From contig NZ_LPVV01000040.1 of the NCBI RefSeq assembly GCF_002362255.1, positions 186,001 through 250,000 of the forward strand: a DNA stretch of 64,000 nucleotides, given 5' to 3'. Source of the stretch: Microbacterium sp. SZ1 (lineage in GTDB: Bacteria; Actinomycetota; Actinomycetes; Actinomycetales; Microbacteriaceae). The first letter of the stretch is position 1. The number at the start of each line of letters is the position of its first letter. Of the stretch, positions 7,384 through 16,778 are shown in pieces. The notes beneath the pieces were generated by a model that did not search any database, had not been told where the DNA came from, and saw nothing but the letters and a program-made list of their open reading frames with translations. The position numbers were made by a program, and so were the translations under genes.

Positions 7384-9354
7384 GTGCGTTTCGTATGGGC
7401 CGTCGTGGCCTTCGTCCTGGCCGCGGGACTGATCGGTGCGGGCATCGCCCAGCGCACCGTTTTCATGGGCCCGTCGAGTCAGAAGGTCAGCGTCGAGGTG
7501 GACCAGCCTGCGCCGTTCGTGCTCATGGACGGCGAAGTGCTCCGCGAGAACCCGGGCGCGCAGACGCTGCTCGTCCGCGGTGACGGTGACATCTTCGCCG
7601 CTTACGGCCGGACCGCCGACATGGAGGCGTGGCTCGCGGACGCCGACTACAACCACGTCACGGTGGGAGACGAGGGCGGCCTCGACGTCGAGCACGTCAC
7701 GGTGCAGTCGTCGGAGGACGATTCCGATGCTGCGACGCCCACCCCCGCGCCGGCGGAGACCCCCGCCGCTGACGGAGCAGCCGCCGACGACGCGACGGCA
7801 GACCAAGCCGGCCGCAGCCCCGTCGGATCCGACCTGTGGCTCGACTCGTTCACCGACACCGACTCGCTGATCGCCGACATGCAGGTCCCCGACGGTGTGA
7901 GCGTCCTCATCGCCTACGACGGCACCCAAGACGCGCCCGACGACATCGCGGTCTCATGGCCGCTCGACAACTCCACTCCGCTCGCGGGTCCGCTCCTCAC
8001 GGCCGGTGCGATCGTCCTGGCCGTCGGACTCGTGCTCTACGTCCTCGCCATCCGGCACCAGCGGCGCGGCCGGGGCCCCCGACGCAAGGGGCTGGGCCCG
8101 CTTCCGGCGACCGAGCCGATCGACGTGGCGCAGCTACCCCCGGCCGACCGCGCCGCCATCGAGTCACCGGCCCCGCACGGCGGCGCGCCGTCGGCCGACG
8201 CCGCGGACGGCTCCTCGGGCGAGGCGAACGGACCCAGCGGTGATCGCGCCGGCGAGAAGCGCTCGGAGAATCGCGCGCAGCTGCCCTGGCGTCGCGGCCG
8301 GATGCTGGCGCTCCCCGTGGTCGCACTCACCGCCGTTCTGGCGACCGGATGCTCTCCGGACTCGTGGCCGCAGTTCGATCAGGCCTCGCCGACGCCCTCG
8401 CCGAGTGAGACCGTCATCGCCCCTGAGAACCAGAAGCCGCCGGCGGTCACCGAGGCGCAGGCGAAGCGCATCCTCCAGGAGGCCTCAGCCACCCTCGCCG
8501 AGGCCGACACCGCCATGGACATCGATCTGGCAGGAACCCGCCTCGACGGACCTGCCCTCGCGGCCCGCAAGACCGAGTACGCCCTGCGGACCGCGGTCCC
8601 CGAGACACCCGTCCCTGCGGTGATACCGACCGACGACGTGGAGGTCGTGCTCCCCGAGGCGACCGACCGCTGGCCGCGCACGGTGCTCATGCTCTCGAAG
8701 AGCGAGGGTGACGACACCGTTCCCCCCGTGATCCTGACCATGAGCCAGCAGGACCCGTGGTCGAACTACAAGGTCACCAACATGGCGGAGATGTCGGCGG
8801 ACGCCGTCTTCCCCGATGTCGCGGCTTCCTGGCTCGGAACATCCCTCGTGCCTGCCGACTCGGCGTTCCTCGGTCTGCCCCCGGGGGAGCTCGCGGCAGC
8901 GTTCTCGGACGTCGTGGACGCGGCCGAGCAGAGCCCGTCGTACGGCCTCTTCGACGACAATGCCCTGAACCTCGCGAAGTCCATCAGGGACAGTCGCCAG
9001 GCCGTGGTGCAGAACCTCGCCGACAACGGGGCGGCCGAGACATCGCAGACCTCCTTCGACATCGTTCCGGCCGACTCCGCGCCGGTATCGATGACCACCC
9101 TGGGAAGCGGCGCGATCGTCAGCGTCTCGCTGATCGACACCGAGAGCGTGACGCCGACCTCGGCCGACGCGGTGATCCGCTTCGGCGACAACGTTCAGGC
9201 GAAAGCGCTCACAGGAGTGACCGAGTCGGCCAAGGGCGTGACCACGAAGTACGAGTTCCAGTTGTTCTTCTCCGTTCCCGCGCAGGGATCGACGGAGCAG
9301 ATCAAGCTTCTCGCCGTCCGTCAGGACCTACTCTCCGTCGAGGTGATCAAGTGA
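7384..9354 (+). CDS. Membrane protein fused to a lipoprotein-like domain
   Basis: 656 residues, function unknown. In order: an N-terminal membrane helix (about 4-24), an extracytoplasmic region with a Pro/Ala/Asp-rich linker, a second helix (about 203-223), a basic then acidic cytoplasmic stretch, and a third hydrophobic segment. That third segment is preceded by RRGR and ends in LATGC (Cys323), which looks exactly like a lipoprotein signal peptide. About 330 residues of extracytoplasmic domain follow. GTG 7384 is chosen for its GAGGAG; GTG 7354 and 7369 are upstream alternatives. An in-frame ATG at 8302 begins just before the internal lipobox. The stop overlaps the next start (GTGA), coupling it to the thioredoxin-like gene. 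Confidence 0.75.
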   Translation: MRFVWAVVAFVLAAGLIGAGIAQRTVFMGPSSQKVSVEVDQPAPFVLMDGEVLRENPGAQTLLVRGDGDIFAAYGRTADMEAWLADADYNHVTVGDEGGLDVEHVTVQSSEDDSDAATPTPAPAETPAADGAAADDATADQAGRSPVGSDLWLDSFTDTDSLIADMQVPDGVSVLIAYDGTQDAPDDIAVSWPLDNSTPLAGPLLTAGAIVLAVGLVLYVLAIRHQRRGRGPRRKGLGPLPATEPIDVAQLPPADRAAIESPAPHGGAPSADAADGSSGEANGPSGDRAGEKRSENRAQLPWRRGRMLALPVVALTAVLATGCSPDSWPQFDQASPTPSPSETVIAPENQKPPAVTEAQAKRILQEASATLAEADTAMDIDLAGTRLDGPALAARKTEYALRTAVPETPVPAVIPTDDVEVVLPEATDRWPRTVLMLSKSEGDDTVPPVILTMSQQDPWSNYKVTNMAEMSADAVFPDVAASWLGTSLVPADSAFLGLPPGELAAAFSDVVDAAEQSPSYGLFDDNALNLAKSIRDSRQAVVQNLADNGAAETSQTSFDIVPADSAPVSMTTLGSGAIVSVSLIDTESVTPTSADAVIRFGDNVQAKALTGVTESAKGVTTKYEFQLFFSVPAQGSTEQIKLLAVRQDLLSVEVIK

Positions 9355-10286
9355 CCGATATCTCTCCTGCCGCGATGCGTGGCGCCGTCGACCTGTCGAG
9401 CCTGCGCAACCGCCCTGCCGCTCCTCCCTCGGGAACCGCTCCAGCCCCCGCCGGGCCGCTGGCCGACGTGGTCGTCGACGCGACCGACGAATCGTTCGGG
9501 CAGATCCTCGAGATCTCGCGCACGGTCCCCGTGGTCGTCGACCTGTGGGCCGAGTGGTGCGGGCCGTGCAAGCAGCTGAGCCCGATCATCGAGAAGGTGA
9601 CCCGCGAGCTCGGCGGACGGGTCCTGCTCGCGAAGGTCGACGTCGACGCGAACCCGCAGCTCGCGCAGGGTTTCCGTGCGCAGTCGATCCCCATGGTGGT
9701 CGCGCTGATCGCCGGGCAGCCGGTGCCGATGTTCACCGGCGCCGTGCCGGAGCAGCAGGTGCGCGAGGTGTTCGCGCAGCTGCTCCAGGTCGCCGCGCAG
9801 AACGGTGTCACCGGCACGCTTCCGTTCGGCGGTGCAGAGGCCGAAGGGGCGGATGCCGACGCTGAGCCGCCTCTCCCGCCTCTGCACGCCGAGGCGTTCG
9901 CCGCGATCGAAGTGGGGGATTACGCCGCAGCGATCACCGCGTACGAGAAGGCGCTCGCGGAAAACCCGCGCGACGAAGACGCGATCGCGGGCCTCGGTCA
10001 GGTCCGTCTGCTCGACCGCGTGCAGAAGCTCGACCTTCAGCAGGCCAGGGCCGCTGCCGCAGCTGCACCCCTCGACGTGCAGGCGCAGTTCGACGTCGCC
10101 GACCTCGATCTGGCCGGTGGCCACGTCGAGGACGCGTTCGGGAGGCTGCTCGACCTCTTCGCGCAGCTGCCGTCCGACCAGCGAACGCCCGTCCGAGAGC
10201 GTCTGGTGGAGCTGTTCGGACTCATCGGCGCCGCGGACCCGCGCGTCGTCTCGGCTCGCAACCGCCTGTCGTCGCTGCTGTTCTGA
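9351..10286 (+). CDS. Thioredoxin-TPR co-chaperone-like protein
   Basis: A 311-residue cytosolic protein. A low-complexity N-terminus precedes a thioredoxin domain (about 45-150) with the redox motif WCGPC at 69-73. Helical TPR-like repeats extend to the C-terminus (AFAAIEVGDYAAAITAYEKALAEN and following). This architecture is that of YbbN/CnoX. E. coli CnoX lacks the intact CxxC, so the intact site here suggests redox activity as well as holdase function. It starts with GTG inside the preceding stop, so it is co-translated with the membrane/lipoprotein gene. Confidence 0.9.
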   Translation: MTDISPAAMRGAVDLSSLRNRPAAPPSGTAPAPAGPLADVVVDATDESFGQILEISRTVPVVVDLWAEWCGPCKQLSPIIEKVTRELGGRVLLAKVDVDANPQLAQGFRAQSIPMVVALIAGQPVPMFTGAVPEQQVREVFAQLLQVAAQNGVTGTLPFGGAEAEGADADAEPPLPPLHAEAFAAIEVGDYAAAITAYEKALAENPRDEDAIAGLGQVRLLDRVQKLDLQQARAAAAAAPLDVQAQFDVADLDLAGGHVEDAFGRLLDLFAQLPSDQRTPVRERLVELFGLIGAADPRVVSARNRLSSLLF

Positions 10287-10306
10287 CGAGGTCGTCACCA
10301 CGCGCA

Positions 10307-10345
10307 CCGAGAGGGCGGCGAGACGAGGTCTCGCCGCCCTCTCGG
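10307..10345. terminator. Bidirectional terminator hairpin
   Basis: A 17-bp perfect stem (left arm CCGAGAGGGCGGCGAGA, 5-base loop) lies between the convergent thioredoxin-TPR gene and glgB. It can serve both strands. There is no long T-run on either side. Confidence 0.75.
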
Positions 10346-10357
10346 CGTCCGTCGGCC

Positions 10358-12562
10358 TCAGCCCCGGTTCACGGTCGGGACGTGAGGATCGTTCTGAAGG
10401 CGCAGCCAGATCGTCGACAGCGCGGGCAGCGTCACCGACGCGACCGGCGCTCCGCTGTCGGGGCTCTCCGCGACGACCATGCCGAGGTTGCCTGATCCGC
10501 GACCGCCGAACGCCGCGGCATCCGAGTTCAGGATCTCCTGCCACACACCTGCGCGGGGGAACTCGAGTCGATAGCCCGTGCGCTCCACGCCGGCGAAGTT
10601 GCTGATGACGATGAGTCGGCCGCCGTGCGCGTCACGCCGCTCGAAGGCGATGACCGTGGGGTCCCAGGTGGGCGCCCCGAGGCGCGAGAACGACGATGCG
10701 TCGTTGTCGCGCTCCCAGAGCGGAGCCTGTGCTCGATAAGCATGGTTGAGCTCGCTGACGAACTGCTGCAGCTGTGCGTGCGAAGGCTGGTCGAGCAGCC
10801 ACCAGTCGAGTTCCCGCGACTCCGACCATTCCGCGAGCTGGCCGAACTCCTGCCCCATGAACAAGAGCTTCTTGCCAGGGTGCCCCCACATGTATGCGAG
10901 ATAGGCGCGTGCGTTCGCGAGCTTGTGCCAGTGGTCTCCCGGCATCTTCGACAGCAGGCTGCCCTTGCCGTGCACGACCTCGTCGTGGCTGATGGGGAGG
11001 AGATAGTTCTCCCCGAACGCGTAGACGAACGAGAACGTCATCTCGCCCTCATGATGCGCGCGGTACATCGGGTCGCGCTCGATGTACTGGAGCGAGTCGT
11101 TCATCCACCCCATGTTCCATTTGAAGCCGAACCCCAGGCCGGCGTGGTCGGTGGGCGCGGTGACACCGGGGAAGCTGGTCGACTCCTCAGCGATCATGAG
11201 GATGCCGGGGTGCAGGCGATACGCGGTCGCATTGACCTCCTGCAGGAACCGGATGGCCTCGAGGTTCTCGCGTCCGCCATGGATGTTCGGCTCCCACTCG
11301 CCCGCGTTCCGCGAGTAGTCCAGGTAGAGCATCGATGCGACAGCGTCCACGCGCAAGCCGTCCACGTGGAACTCCTGCAGCCAGAACAGCGCGTTCGCGA
11401 CGAGGAACCCGCGCACCTCGGGGCGCCCGTAGTCGAAGATCAGCGTGCCCCAGTCCTGGTGCTCGCCGCGACGCGGGTCGGGGTGCTCGTAGAGCGGCTG
11501 CCCGTCGAAGCGAGCGAGCGCGAACGCGTCCTTCGGGAAGTGGCCGGGGACCCAGTCCATGATCACGCCGATTCCGGCCTGATGCAGGCGGTCGATGAGG
11601 TAACGCAGGTCGTCGGGTGAGCCGAACCGGCTCGTCGCGGCGTAGTAGCCGCTGACCTGGTAGCCCCACGAGCCGCCGAACGGGTGCTCGGCCAGGGGCA
11701 TGAACTCCACGTGGGTGAAGCCCGCCTCGGTGACATGCTCGATCAACGGGTCGGCGATCTCGCGATATCCCAGGCCGGACCGCCACGATCCGAGGTGCAC
11801 CTCGTACACCGACAGGGGCTGCGCCACGGCATGGGTGGCCGCTCTGCGCGTCATCCACGCCCCGTCCGACCAGTCGTACGAGGGCGCGGTGACGATCGAC
11901 GCCGTCTCGGGCGGAGTCTGGGCCGCCTGCGCCATCGGGTCGGCCTTGAAGATCCAGGAGCCTTCGCGCGTGCGGATCTCGTACTTGTACGTCGACCCGA
12001 CGGAGACGTCGGGGATGAAGAGCTCCCAGAGGCCGCTCACGCCCATGGAGCGCATCGCGTGGCCCTCGCCGTTCCACCCGTTGAAATCGCCCACGACGCG
12101 CACGGCCGTGGCGTTGGGCGCCCAGACCGCGAAAGATACTCCGGCGTCGCCGTCGGCGTCTCTCGGGTGCGCTCCCAGCACCTCCCAGAGGCGTTCGTGG
12201 CGTCCCTCCGCGATGAGATGCACATCGAGTTCCCCGAGCGTGGGCGGGTGCCGGTACGGATCGCCGACGATCGTCTCGTCGTCCTCGCCGTACGCGGTGG
12301 CGACGCGATATGCCACGGCAGAGCCGTCGTGCTGCGCCTCCCAGATCCCGTGTGCGACGTGATGCAGGTCGAGACGGGTTCCGTCGCGGAACACGGCGGC
12401 GACGGTCGACGCGAGCGGGCGGCGCACGCGGATCACCGTGACGGTGCGCTCGGATGCGTCGTGCTTGGGGTGCGCGCCGAGGACGGAGTGCGGATCGTGA
12501 TGTGTGCCGGCGGCGACGGAACCCCACTCCGTCGATGCGGTCGCGTCTTCGACGTAGCTCAT
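10358..12562 (-). CDS. glgB: 1,4-alpha-glucan branching enzyme
   Basis: GlgB, 734 residues, adds alpha-1,6 branches to glycogen or maltosyl glucan. An N-terminal extension and a CBM48-type module (DGDAGVSFAVWAPNATAVRVVGDFNGW) precede the GH13 catalytic barrel. The nucleophile region is GLRVDAVASMLYLD, the acid/base Glu is in ILMIAEEST, and LPISHDEVVHGKGSL is the third conserved region. The ATG overlaps the glgE stop (ATGA). It is the last gene of a glgX-glgE-glgB operon, and the GlgB-GlgE pairing is the known partnership in the maltose-1-phosphate pathway. Confidence 0.97.
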   Translation of the reverse strand: MSYVEDATASTEWGSVAAGTHHDPHSVLGAHPKHDASERTVTVIRVRRPLASTVAAVFRDGTRLDLHHVAHGIWEAQHDGSAVAYRVATAYGEDDETIVGDPYRHPPTLGELDVHLIAEGRHERLWEVLGAHPRDADGDAGVSFAVWAPNATAVRVVGDFNGWNGEGHAMRSMGVSGLWELFIPDVSVGSTYKYEIRTREGSWIFKADPMAQAAQTPPETASIVTAPSYDWSDGAWMTRRAATHAVAQPLSVYEVHLGSWRSGLGYREIADPLIEHVTEAGFTHVEFMPLAEHPFGGSWGYQVSGYYAATSRFGSPDDLRYLIDRLHQAGIGVIMDWVPGHFPKDAFALARFDGQPLYEHPDPRRGEHQDWGTLIFDYGRPEVRGFLVANALFWLQEFHVDGLRVDAVASMLYLDYSRNAGEWEPNIHGGRENLEAIRFLQEVNATAYRLHPGILMIAEESTSFPGVTAPTDHAGLGFGFKWNMGWMNDSLQYIERDPMYRAHHEGEMTFSFVYAFGENYLLPISHDEVVHGKGSLLSKMPGDHWHKLANARAYLAYMWGHPGKKLLFMGQEFGQLAEWSESRELDWWLLDQPSHAQLQQFVSELNHAYRAQAPLWERDNDASSFSRLGAPTWDPTVIAFERRDAHGGRLIVISNFAGVERTGYRLEFPRAGVWQEILNSDAAAFGGRGSGNLGMVVAESPDSGAPVASVTLPALSTIWLRLQNDPHVPTVNRG

Positions 12563-14631
12563 GCTCGTCCCCTCACCTTCAGGATGTGCACCGGTTCGGC
12601 GAAGGCGTCGAGGCGCACGTAGTTGTGGTCCGTCCAGGTCCAGACGGCGCCCGTCAGCAGGTCTTCGACCTCGAAGGGCTCGCCGGGCGTGACACCCCAG
12701 ACCGTGGTGTCCAGGTGGACGGTGGTCTCGCGCACCGAGTGCGGGTCGACGTTGGCGACGACGATGATCGTGTCGGATTCTCCCGTGCCGGTGAAGGCGG
12801 CGTCGAGATGCTTGCTGTAGACGAGGATCGCGTCGTCGTCGCTCCAGTGGACCGAGAGGTTGCGAAGCTGACGCAGTGCGGGATGCTCACGACGGATGCC
12901 GTTGAGACGGCGGAGCAACGGGGCGAGGGAGTCGCCGGACTGCTCCGCGGCATCCCAGTCCCGCAGCTTGAACTCGTACTTCTCGTTGTCGATGTTCTCC
13001 TCGGAGCCGGGACGAGCGACGTTCTCGAAGAGCTCGTAGCCGGCGTACACCCCGTACACCGGCGCCGCAGTGGCGCCGATGCACGCGCGGATGCGGTACG
13101 CCGCCCTGCCGCCGAACTGGAGGTACTCGGTGAGGATGTCGTGGGTGTTCACGAAGAGGTTCGGGCGCATGTAGTCGCTGGTCTCATGCGCGATGCTGTC
13201 GAGGAACTCCTCGAGCTCGGCCTTGGTGTTGCGCCAGGTGAAGTAGCTGTAGCTCTGCTGGAACCCGACAGCGGCGAGCGCGCGCATCACCGCGGGCCTG
13301 GTGAACGCCTCGGCCAGGAAGATGACGTCGGCGTCGGCGGCGTTCACCGTGGCGATCAGCCATTCCCAGAACTGCAGCGGCTTCGTGTGCGGGTTGTCGA
13401 CGCGGAAGATCTTCACTCCCTGACGCACCCAGTGCTGCACGATGCGCAGCATCTCGGCGTAGATCCCCGTCGGATCGTTGTCGAAGTTCAGGGGATAGAT
13501 GTCCTGATACTTCTTCGGAGGATTCTCGGCGAACGCGATCGTGCCGTCGGGGAGCGTCGTGAACCACTCGGGGTGCTCGGCGACCCAGGGGTGGTCGGGG
13601 GAGGCCTGCAGCGCAAGGTCCAGTGCGACCTCCAGACCCTCCTTCTGGGCGGCGCGGACGAAGGCGCGGAAGTCCGCCGGGGTTCCGAGCTCGGGGTGGA
13701 TCGCATCGTGCCCGCCCTCGGCCGCGCCGATGGCGTACGGCGAGCCGGGGTCCCCGGCCTCCGCGGTGAGCGTGTTGTTGCGGCCCTTGCGGTTGATGGT
13801 GCCGATCGGGTGGATGGGGACAAGGTAGATGATGTCGAAGCCCATGTCCGCGACGGCGGGGAGGCGCTTCGCGGCGGTGCGGAAGGTGCCGCTCTTGATG
13901 GTGCCGTCTTTGAGGCGCTTCGCCCCCTCGGATCGCGGGAAGAACTCGTACCAGGCGCCGACGCCGGCGGCAGTGCGCTCGACGCGCAGGGGACTGATCT
14001 CGGATGCGGAGCGGAGTGTGGTCAGCGGCCTCTCGGAGAAGACACGCGCGAGGTCGGCATCGGTCGACAGCGCGAGCGTGCGGTCGGCGTCGCCGGCGCG
14101 CAGCTCTGCAGCGAGGGTTGTGAGGAGTCGTCGCTGGGCGGCCGGTCGGTCCTTCTCAGCCGCAGCACGAGTGAGAAGCTCGGCACCCATGGCGGCCATC
14201 ACCGGCACGTCGACACCCGCTGCGACCTTCACCTCCGCCGCATGGGCCCAGGTCGCGAAGTCATCGGAGAACGCCTCGAAACGGAACGACCAGGTTCCCT
14301 GCACGTCGAGCGCGATCTCGGCGGCCCACCGGTCGGTGCCGTCGAGCAGGGGATGAAGCCGGTGCAGGCTCTCCTCACCGGCGGGCGACGTCAGGCGCAG
14401 CTGGACGCCGATCAGGTCGTGGCCCTCACGGAACGCGACGACTCCGAACGGCACCACCTCGCCGACGAACGCCTTCGGCGTGAAGCCTCCCGGCACCGCC
14501 GGGGTCGCCGCCGTCAGCGGTATGCGGCCGGCGCGAAGGTCTATCGGATCCTGCACGGCGCCGAGCGGGCGCAGGGGGATCTCAGCGGGACTCCGGAAAG
14601 CCTTCGGGCGGGTACTCGTGCGTGCGGCCAC
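12559..14631 (-). CDS. glgE: Alpha-1,4-glucan:maltose-1-phosphate maltosyltransferase
   Basis: GlgE, 690 residues, transfers maltose from maltose 1-phosphate to growing alpha-1,4-glucans. The N-terminal beta domain (PKAFVGEVVPFGVVAFREG) is typical. GH13_3 motifs are YLVPIHPIGTINRKGRNN, KIFRVDNPHTKPLQFWEW (nucleophile Asp) and VIFLAEAFTRP (acid/base Glu). I chose GTG 14631 because TACTGT sits exactly six bases before it, matching other promoters in this window. The alternative ATG 14697 overlaps the glgX stop (ATGA) and would add 22 residues with no family resemblance. TreS and Pep2, which make maltose 1-phosphate, are not in the window. Confidence 0.9.
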   Translation of the reverse strand: MAARTSTRPKAFRSPAEIPLRPLGAVQDPIDLRAGRIPLTAATPAVPGGFTPKAFVGEVVPFGVVAFREGHDLIGVQLRLTSPAGEESLHRLHPLLDGTDRWAAEIALDVQGTWSFRFEAFSDDFATWAHAAEVKVAAGVDVPVMAAMGAELLTRAAAEKDRPAAQRRLLTTLAAELRAGDADRTLALSTDADLARVFSERPLTTLRSASEISPLRVERTAAGVGAWYEFFPRSEGAKRLKDGTIKSGTFRTAAKRLPAVADMGFDIIYLVPIHPIGTINRKGRNNTLTAEAGDPGSPYAIGAAEGGHDAIHPELGTPADFRAFVRAAQKEGLEVALDLALQASPDHPWVAEHPEWFTTLPDGTIAFAENPPKKYQDIYPLNFDNDPTGIYAEMLRIVQHWVRQGVKIFRVDNPHTKPLQFWEWLIATVNAADADVIFLAEAFTRPAVMRALAAVGFQQSYSYFTWRNTKAELEEFLDSIAHETSDYMRPNLFVNTHDILTEYLQFGGRAAYRIRACIGATAAPVYGVYAGYELFENVARPGSEENIDNEKYEFKLRDWDAAEQSGDSLAPLLRRLNGIRREHPALRQLRNLSVHWSDDDAILVYSKHLDAAFTGTGESDTIIVVANVDPHSVRETTVHLDTTVWGVTPGEPFEVEDLLTGAVWTWTDHNYVRLDAFAEPVHILKVRGRA

Positions 14632-14637
14632 CCCCCG

Positions 14638-14643
14638 ACAGTA
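14638..14643 (-). promoter_or_regulatory. Candidate -10 box inside the glg operon, for glgE
   Basis: TACTGT on the minus strand, six bases before GTG 14631 and inside the short glgX-glgE gap. If real, it gives a leaderless internal transcript of glgE-glgB. Confidence 0.5.
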
Positions 14644-14693
14644 CCGCGACGGCCAGACAGCGGGTAGCGCGCCGAGGACCGGCGCGCCGCGGG

Positions 14694-16766
14694 TCATTCC
14701 ACGCGGAACAGGTGCATGGACGTGCCGGGAATGGGCAGCACGTCGCCAGGAGCGTACGCCTCGCCGTGACTGTTCGGACGCTCGTCCGCACTCGACCACA
14801 GCGATATGAATCGCGTCGCGTCTTCGAGCGCGTCGGGCAGTCGGACGTCGATCGGCGACTCGGTGCCGTGCACGATCAGGAGGATGCGGTTGGCCGCTTC
14901 GCGGTCGGGCGTCGAGGCGGCGACGTACTGCAGGGTCCGGTTGCCCGGGTCGCTCCACTGCTCGCTCTCCATGGTGTCGCCGTTCTGGTCGAACCAGTCC
15001 ATGACCGAGGCGTTGGGGATGTGCTCGCCCAGCCGCGCATATCGGCTGGGACGCAGCGCCGGGTTCTCTTCGCGCAGGGCGATCAGACGGGTGACGTGCG
15101 CACGGAGATCCTCCTGCCACGGCTCCGGATCCCAGCTCAGCCAGGTGAGGGGCGAGTCCTGCGCATACGCGTTGTTGTTGCCGCGCTGGCTGCGGCCCAC
15201 TTCGTCACCGGCCGTGAGCATGGGGATGCCGGCGGAGAGGAGCAGGGTGCCGAGGAGGTTGCGCATCGCCTTACGGCGCGCGGAGAGGATGGCCGAATCG
15301 TCGGTCGGTCCCTCGATCCCGTGGTTGAAGGCGCGGTTGGTGTCGGCCCCGTCCCGGTTGTGCTCGCCGTTCGCCTCGTTGTGCTTCACGTCGTACGACA
15401 CGAGGTCGTGCAGCGTGAAGCCGTCGTGGGCCGTGACGAAGTTCACGCTCGCGAGCGGCCCGCGCTCCTCGGAGAACGTGTTCGACGAACCGGCGAGGCG
15501 GGTCGCGAAGCCGCCGATCCCGACCGGTGCGGATGCCCGTCGGGCGTAGTCGATGTCGCTCAGCCAGAAGTTGCGGACGCGATCGCGATAGCGGTCGTTC
15601 CACTCGTGCCATCCCGACGGGAAGTTGCCGGTCTGCCACCCGCCCAGGCCCACGTCCCAGGGCTCCGCGATCAGCTTGGTGTCCGCGAGCAGGGGGTCGG
15701 CGGCGATCGCGCTGAGCAGGGGGTGCTCGGGCGTGTAGGCGTGACTCCCATCCCGGGCGATCGCCGTGGCGAGGTCGAAGCGGAAGCCGTCGATCTGCAT
15801 CTCCTGCGCCCAGTAGCGCAGCGAGTCGAGAACCAGGCGCGCCCCGGCATCCGTCGCCGTGTTGAGCGTGTTGCCGCAGCCGGTGGTGTCGATGTAGACG
15901 CCGGATGCGTCTTGGCGGTAATAGCTCGCATTGTCGATACCCCTCAGGCTCGACCTCGGGCCGCCGATGCCCTCCTCGGAGGTGTGGTTGTACACCACGT
16001 CGAGGATGACTTCGAGGCCCGCCTCGTGGAGCAGGCGCACCATGCCCTTGAACTCGGCGAGGACGGCTTCGGGGCCGCCCTTGCGGGCGTCCTCCGTCGC
16101 GTAGGCGGTGTGCGGGGTGAAGAAGTTGAGGGTGTTGTAGCCCCAGTAGTTCGTGAGCCCCCGTTCCAGCAGGCGGGGCTCGGGTACGAACGCGTGCACC
16201 GGGAGCAGTTCGATCGAGGTGATGCCGAGCGAGTGGAAGTACTCGATCATCGCGGGGTGCGCGAGGCCGGCGTAGGTGCCGTGCAACGCGGGCGGCATGT
16301 CCGGCTGCCGCTTCGTGAGGCCCTTGAGGTGGCCTTCGTAGATCACGGTTCGATCGAGAGGAATGCGCGGCTTGACGGAATCGCCCCAGTCAAAGCCGTC
16401 GGCGATGACGACCGACCGCCACTCCTCGTAACCGCCGCCCTGCGCAAGGCCGCGCGCGTAGGGGTCGAGGAGCAGCGTCTCGGAATTGAAGGTGTTGCCG
16501 GGGCCGTGCGGTCCGCCGACACGGATCGCATAGCGGGTTCCGGGCTGCAGCAGGGGAGTGGTGACCTCCCAGACGCCTCCGGGAAGGCGCTCGAGGCTCA
16601 CCTGATCGGTCGCCCAATCGAGGTCCTCGGCGTCGAAGATCACCAGCTCGACCGACGACGCGTTCTGTGACCAGATGCGAAGCGTTCCGACGCCGTCGTG
16701 AAGACGGACGCCGAGGTGGTCGAGGGTGGATCCCCCGGGCACGGTGCTGTCTCGAGTCGCGGGCAT
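14694..16766 (-). CDS. glgX: Glycogen debranching enzyme GlgX
   Basis: GlgX-type isoamylase, 690 residues, hydrolyses alpha-1,6 branches in trimmed glycogen. An N-terminal CBM48 module (GVRLHDGVGTLRIWSQNASS) precedes the GH13_11 barrel. Motifs are VILDVVYNHTSEE, IDGFRFDLATAIARD (nucleophile), LIAEPWDVGLGGWQ (acid/base) and VNFVTAHDGFTLHDLVSY. The gene opens the minus-strand glg operon. A TAGGGT box lies six bases before its ATG, so the transcript is probably leaderless. Confidence 0.96.
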   Translation of the reverse strand: MPATRDSTVPGGSTLDHLGVRLHDGVGTLRIWSQNASSVELVIFDAEDLDWATDQVSLERLPGGVWEVTTPLLQPGTRYAIRVGGPHGPGNTFNSETLLLDPYARGLAQGGGYEEWRSVVIADGFDWGDSVKPRIPLDRTVIYEGHLKGLTKRQPDMPPALHGTYAGLAHPAMIEYFHSLGITSIELLPVHAFVPEPRLLERGLTNYWGYNTLNFFTPHTAYATEDARKGGPEAVLAEFKGMVRLLHEAGLEVILDVVYNHTSEEGIGGPRSSLRGIDNASYYRQDASGVYIDTTGCGNTLNTATDAGARLVLDSLRYWAQEMQIDGFRFDLATAIARDGSHAYTPEHPLLSAIAADPLLADTKLIAEPWDVGLGGWQTGNFPSGWHEWNDRYRDRVRNFWLSDIDYARRASAPVGIGGFATRLAGSSNTFSEERGPLASVNFVTAHDGFTLHDLVSYDVKHNEANGEHNRDGADTNRAFNHGIEGPTDDSAILSARRKAMRNLLGTLLLSAGIPMLTAGDEVGRSQRGNNNAYAQDSPLTWLSWDPEPWQEDLRAHVTRLIALREENPALRPSRYARLGEHIPNASVMDWFDQNGDTMESEQWSDPGNRTLQYVAASTPDREAANRILLIVHGTESPIDVRLPDALEDATRFISLWSSADERPNSHGEAYAPGDVLPIPGTSMHLFRVE

Positions 16767-16772
16767 GAGTAC

Positions 16773-16778
16773 ACCCTA
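16773..16778 (-). promoter_or_regulatory. Candidate -10 box of the glgX operon
   Basis: TAGGGT on the minus strand, six bases before the glgX ATG. No -35 was identified. Confidence 0.6.

Noticed and set aside
12454..14667. A 737-codon plus-strand frame opposite glgE
   Set aside because: It is composition-driven, has no motif, and covers a gene with all GH13 active-site residues.
14632..14697. ATG 14697 as the glgE start, overlapping the glgX stop
   Set aside because: The ATGA overlap is attractive, but the extra 22 residues have no family resemblance and a -10-like box sits at exactly six bases before GTG 14631. The alternative is noted in the entry.
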